32,762 nt of DNA from Candidatus Gastranaerophilales bacterium (GTDB lineage: Bacteria; Cyanobacteriota; Vampirovibrionia; Gastranaerophilales; Gastranaerophilaceae). The DNA lies in assembly GCA_944322835.1 (NCBI GenBank), contig CALUQF010000004.1, positions 1 through 32,762 on the forward strand, read 5' to 3'. Positions 31,153 to 32,762 of this stretch are shown in pieces. Each line of letters begins with the position of its first letter. Position 1 is the first letter of the stretch. The translations under genes and the position numbers were made by a program. The notes beneath the pieces were generated by a model. It was not told the DNA's origin. It ran no database searches and saw nothing but the letters and a program-made list of their open reading frames with translations.

Positions 31153-31459
31153 AAAAATAAATCCCTTTCTGCATTTTTTTTGATTATAACACAAATAAAA
31201 AATACAAAAGTATTTGATTGTTTTTATAAATATAAATAATATTAAAATATAACAAAGTCAAAGAAATGCAGTAATTAAAACAATTTAATCATGTCTAGCA
31301 AGAGAGTGTATATCACCTGATATTATAAAAACAACCAGTAATAAAACTTAACAATTTGGTCAAAAATCAACAAAACTGCTTGCAAAGAGAAATTTAGCAA
31401 ATATGATATTATAGGATATAAAAAACTATATCTGTTGATAGCCGAAAATAGAGGACAAT
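31153..31459. other. Divergent intergenic region ychF / infA
   Basis: About 300 AT-rich bases separate the two divergent starts. Besides the ychF -10 and the infA promoter nothing stands out: there is no ORF with a ribosome site and no strong hairpin, and no heptamer element. Confidence 0.6.
31380..31407 (+). promoter_or_regulatory. Putative promoter of the infA ribosomal operon
   Basis: TTGCAA (31380-31385), 16 bases, TATGAT (31402-31407). The leader to infA is about 45 bases and ends in AGAGGACA before the ATG. Confidence 0.55.
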
Positions 31460-31675
31460 ATGGCAAAAGACGTAATAGAAATTGAAGGTACTATATTGGA
31501 GTCCATGCCAAACGCAATGTTCAAGGTAAAGCTTGAAAACGGGCATGAGATTTTAGCTCATATATCAGGAAAGATTCGTAAAAACTTTATAAGAATTTTA
31601 CCGGGCGACAGAGTAAAAGTTGAAATGACTCCGTATGATTTATCTAAAGGCAGAATAACATTCAGATTAAAGTAA
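31460..31675 (+). CDS. infA: Translation initiation factor IF-1
   Basis: IF-1 is a single OB-fold protein that binds the 30S A site during initiation. All 71 residues match: [40 protein letters not shown] and the conserved [20 protein letters not shown]. It heads infA-rpmJ-rpsM-rpsK, the usual order before rpoA. Confidence 0.97.
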   Translation: MAKDVIEIEGTILESMPNAMFKVKLENGHEILAHISGKIRKNFIRILPGDRVKVEMTPYDLSKGRITFRLK

Positions 31676-31697
31676 ATATAAAGAAAAGGAATTAACA

Positions 31698-31811
31698 ATG
31701 AAAACAAGATCATCAGTAAAACCTATGTGCGACAAATGCAAGGTTATTAAAAGAAAAGGCAGAGTTGCTGTAATTTGTGAAAATCCAAAACACAAACAAA
31801 GACAGGGATAA
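31698..31811 (+). CDS. rpmJ: 50S ribosomal protein L36
   Basis: The 37 residues [20 protein letters not shown] then [17 protein letters not shown] form the complete L36 zinc ribbon, with ligands CDKC, C27 and H32. It has AAAAGGA upstream and lies 22 bases after infA. Confidence 0.96.
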   Translation: MKTRSSVKPMCDKCKVIKRKGRVAVICENPKHKQRQG

Positions 31812-31863
31812 CTCTGAATAACAAATAGTAAGTAGAACATTTAAGTTATAAAGGAAAGAAAAC

Positions 31864-32232
31864 ATGGCAAGATTAGTTGGGGTAGACTTACCTCGTAACA
31901 AAAGATTAGAAGTTGCTTTGACCTATATTTACGGTATAGGACCGGCAAGAAGCAAAAAAATTCTTGAAGTAACAGGTATATCACCTGATTTAAGAACAGA
32001 CGATTTAACAGATGATGATATCAAGAAATTACGTGATGCATTATCAGAATACAATATCGAAGGTGACTTGAGACGTGAAGTAACAATGAGCATCAAGCGT
32101 CTTCAAGAAATCAACTCTTACCGCGGTATGAGACACAAAAGAGGTCTTCCTTGCAGAGGCCAGAGAACAAAGACTAACGCAAGAACAAGACGCGGAAAGA
32201 AAACAGGACCTATTGCAGGTAAGAAAAAATAA
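31864..32232 (+). CDS. rpsM: 30S ribosomal protein S13
   Basis: S13 sits in the 30S head and contacts P-site tRNA and the B1 bridges. The 122 residues include [20 protein letters not shown] at the start, [11 protein letters not shown], and the basic tail [36 protein letters not shown] precedes the ATG. Confidence 0.97.
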   Translation: MARLVGVDLPRNKRLEVALTYIYGIGPARSKKILEVTGISPDLRTDDLTDDDIKKLRDALSEYNIEGDLRREVTMSIKRLQEINSYRGMRHKRGLPCRGQRTKTNARTRRGKKTGPIAGKKK

Positions 32233-32235
32233 ATT

Positions 32236-32312
32236 TAGTGACTAGTGAATAGAAACTAGTGACTAGAGGATAAAAAATCTATTCACCATTCACTAATCAC
32301 TATTCACTAATT
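32236..32312 (+). repeat. Heptamer-armed intergenic element, copy F, inside the ribosomal operon
   Basis: The left arm is TAGTGACTAGTGAATAG plus a second ACTAGTGACTAG. The right arm is TTCACCATTCACTAATCACT followed by ATTCACTAA. The spacer is short (about 15 bases) and lacks the conserved flagellar-operon core. It lies between the rpsM stop (three bases upstream) and the rpsK ribosome site. Confidence 0.8.
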
Positions 32313-32359
32313 ACTTCAAACACAAAAGATTGAAATATAAATATAAAGGAATAAGAAAA

Positions 32360-32746
32360 ATGGCAAGACCAAAAACTACAAAGAAAAAGGAAAAGAAAAA
32401 TGTATTACAGGGAGTTGTTCACATTCAATCAACATTCAACAATACAATTGTAACTTCTACAGATATGCAAGGTAATGCTATTGCTTGGGCAACAGCCGGT
32501 GCAACAGGGTTCAAAGGAGCAAGAAAAGGAACTCCGTTTGCAGCTCAATCAGCAGCAGAATTAGTTGCTAAAAAATCAATTGATCAAGGTATGAAGAAAG
32601 TAGAAGTTCATATCAAAGGACCTGGTTCTGGTCGTGAAACAGCAATCAGAGCAATTCAGGCAGCAGGGTTAGAAATTACATTAATCAAAGACGTAACTCC
32701 AATCCCTCACAACGGTTGTCGTCCACCTAAAAAGAGACGTGTATAG
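32360..32746 (+). CDS. rpsK: 30S ribosomal protein S11
   Basis: S11 lines the 30S platform near the E site. The 128 residues start [20 protein letters not shown] and show [54 protein letters not shown] and the C-terminal [21 protein letters not shown] 32360 has AAAGGAATA upstream; an in-frame TTG at 32330 lies within the leader and is not used. rpsD or rpoA should follow beyond the window. Confidence 0.97.
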   Translation: MARPKTTKKKEKKNVLQGVVHIQSTFNNTIVTSTDMQGNAIAWATAGATGFKGARKGTPFAAQSAAELVAKKSIDQGMKKVEVHIKGPGSGRETAIRAIQAAGLEITLIKDVTPIPHNGCRPPKKRRV

Positions 32747-32762
32747 TAAGTAGGGTGACTAG
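32747..32762 (+). repeat. Probable start of another heptamer element, cut by the window end
   Basis: TAAGTAGGGTGACTAG directly follows the rpsK stop and resembles the left arms of the other copies. Only 16 bases are visible. Confidence 0.45.

Overview
This window reads as a piece of an AT-rich bacterial chromosome, most likely a flagellated gut member of the non-photosynthetic cyanobacterial sister lineage (Melainabacteria/Vampirovibrionia, Gastranaerophilales-like). The assignment is inference from overall protein character, a flagellar operon with both P-ring and L-ring genes (so a Gram-negative envelope), and intergenic repeats that resemble the heptanucleotide and palindromic repeats known in cyanobacterial genomes. 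No marker was searched, so the taxonomy is provisional.

Layout. 1-1206: end of an ATP synthase operon (atpD partial, atpC) closed by a very strong terminator. 1207-7970: flagellar operon flgI-flgJ-orf-flgH-flgN-flgK-flgL (rings, rod cap, export chaperone, hook-filament junction), with unusual repeats between its first genes, ending at a terminator. 8035-12684: cysS, a SpoIID/LytB-domain protein, murJ and tRNA-Ser(CGA) packed with overlaps or tiny gaps. 12685-13914: a repeat-rich accessory patch holding an AbrB-like regulator and a small divergent helical protein. 13915-16073 (minus): a DegT-type sugar aminotransferase and a UbiA-family prenyltransferase. 16160-16981: rsmI. 17000-17304: a one-gene unit with a textbook sigma-28 promoter, a 51-residue unknown protein and a terminator. 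17531-18391 (minus): unknown protein. 18523-21643: secreted TPR protein and a dihydrouridine synthase. 21618-22492: a second small regulator/helical-protein locus with repeats, bounded by a 35-bp direct repeat. 22488-24057 (minus): def and fmt. 24133-25266: three tandem paralogous small secreted proteins. 25278-28078 (minus): trkA-trkH potassium uptake. 28110-29370: phage-like cassette (S24 repressor, Cys-rich protein, replication-type small protein). 29367-31152 (minus): ychF and a zinc phospholipase C-like protein. 31460-32746: start of the ribosomal infA-rpmJ-rpsM-rpsK operon.

Most genes are housekeeping. The unusual material is: (i) intergenic elements built of inverted heptamer arms around a conserved core, in the flagellar and ribosomal operons; (ii) the sigma-28-driven micro-gene, which implies a flagellar late-class product of unknown function; (iii) the tandem secreted family with a recurring IYD-type repeat; (iv) two separate loci in which a small DNA-binding protein diverges from a small helical protein; (v) several genes whose promoter places the start codon at the transcription start, suggesting leaderless mRNAs.
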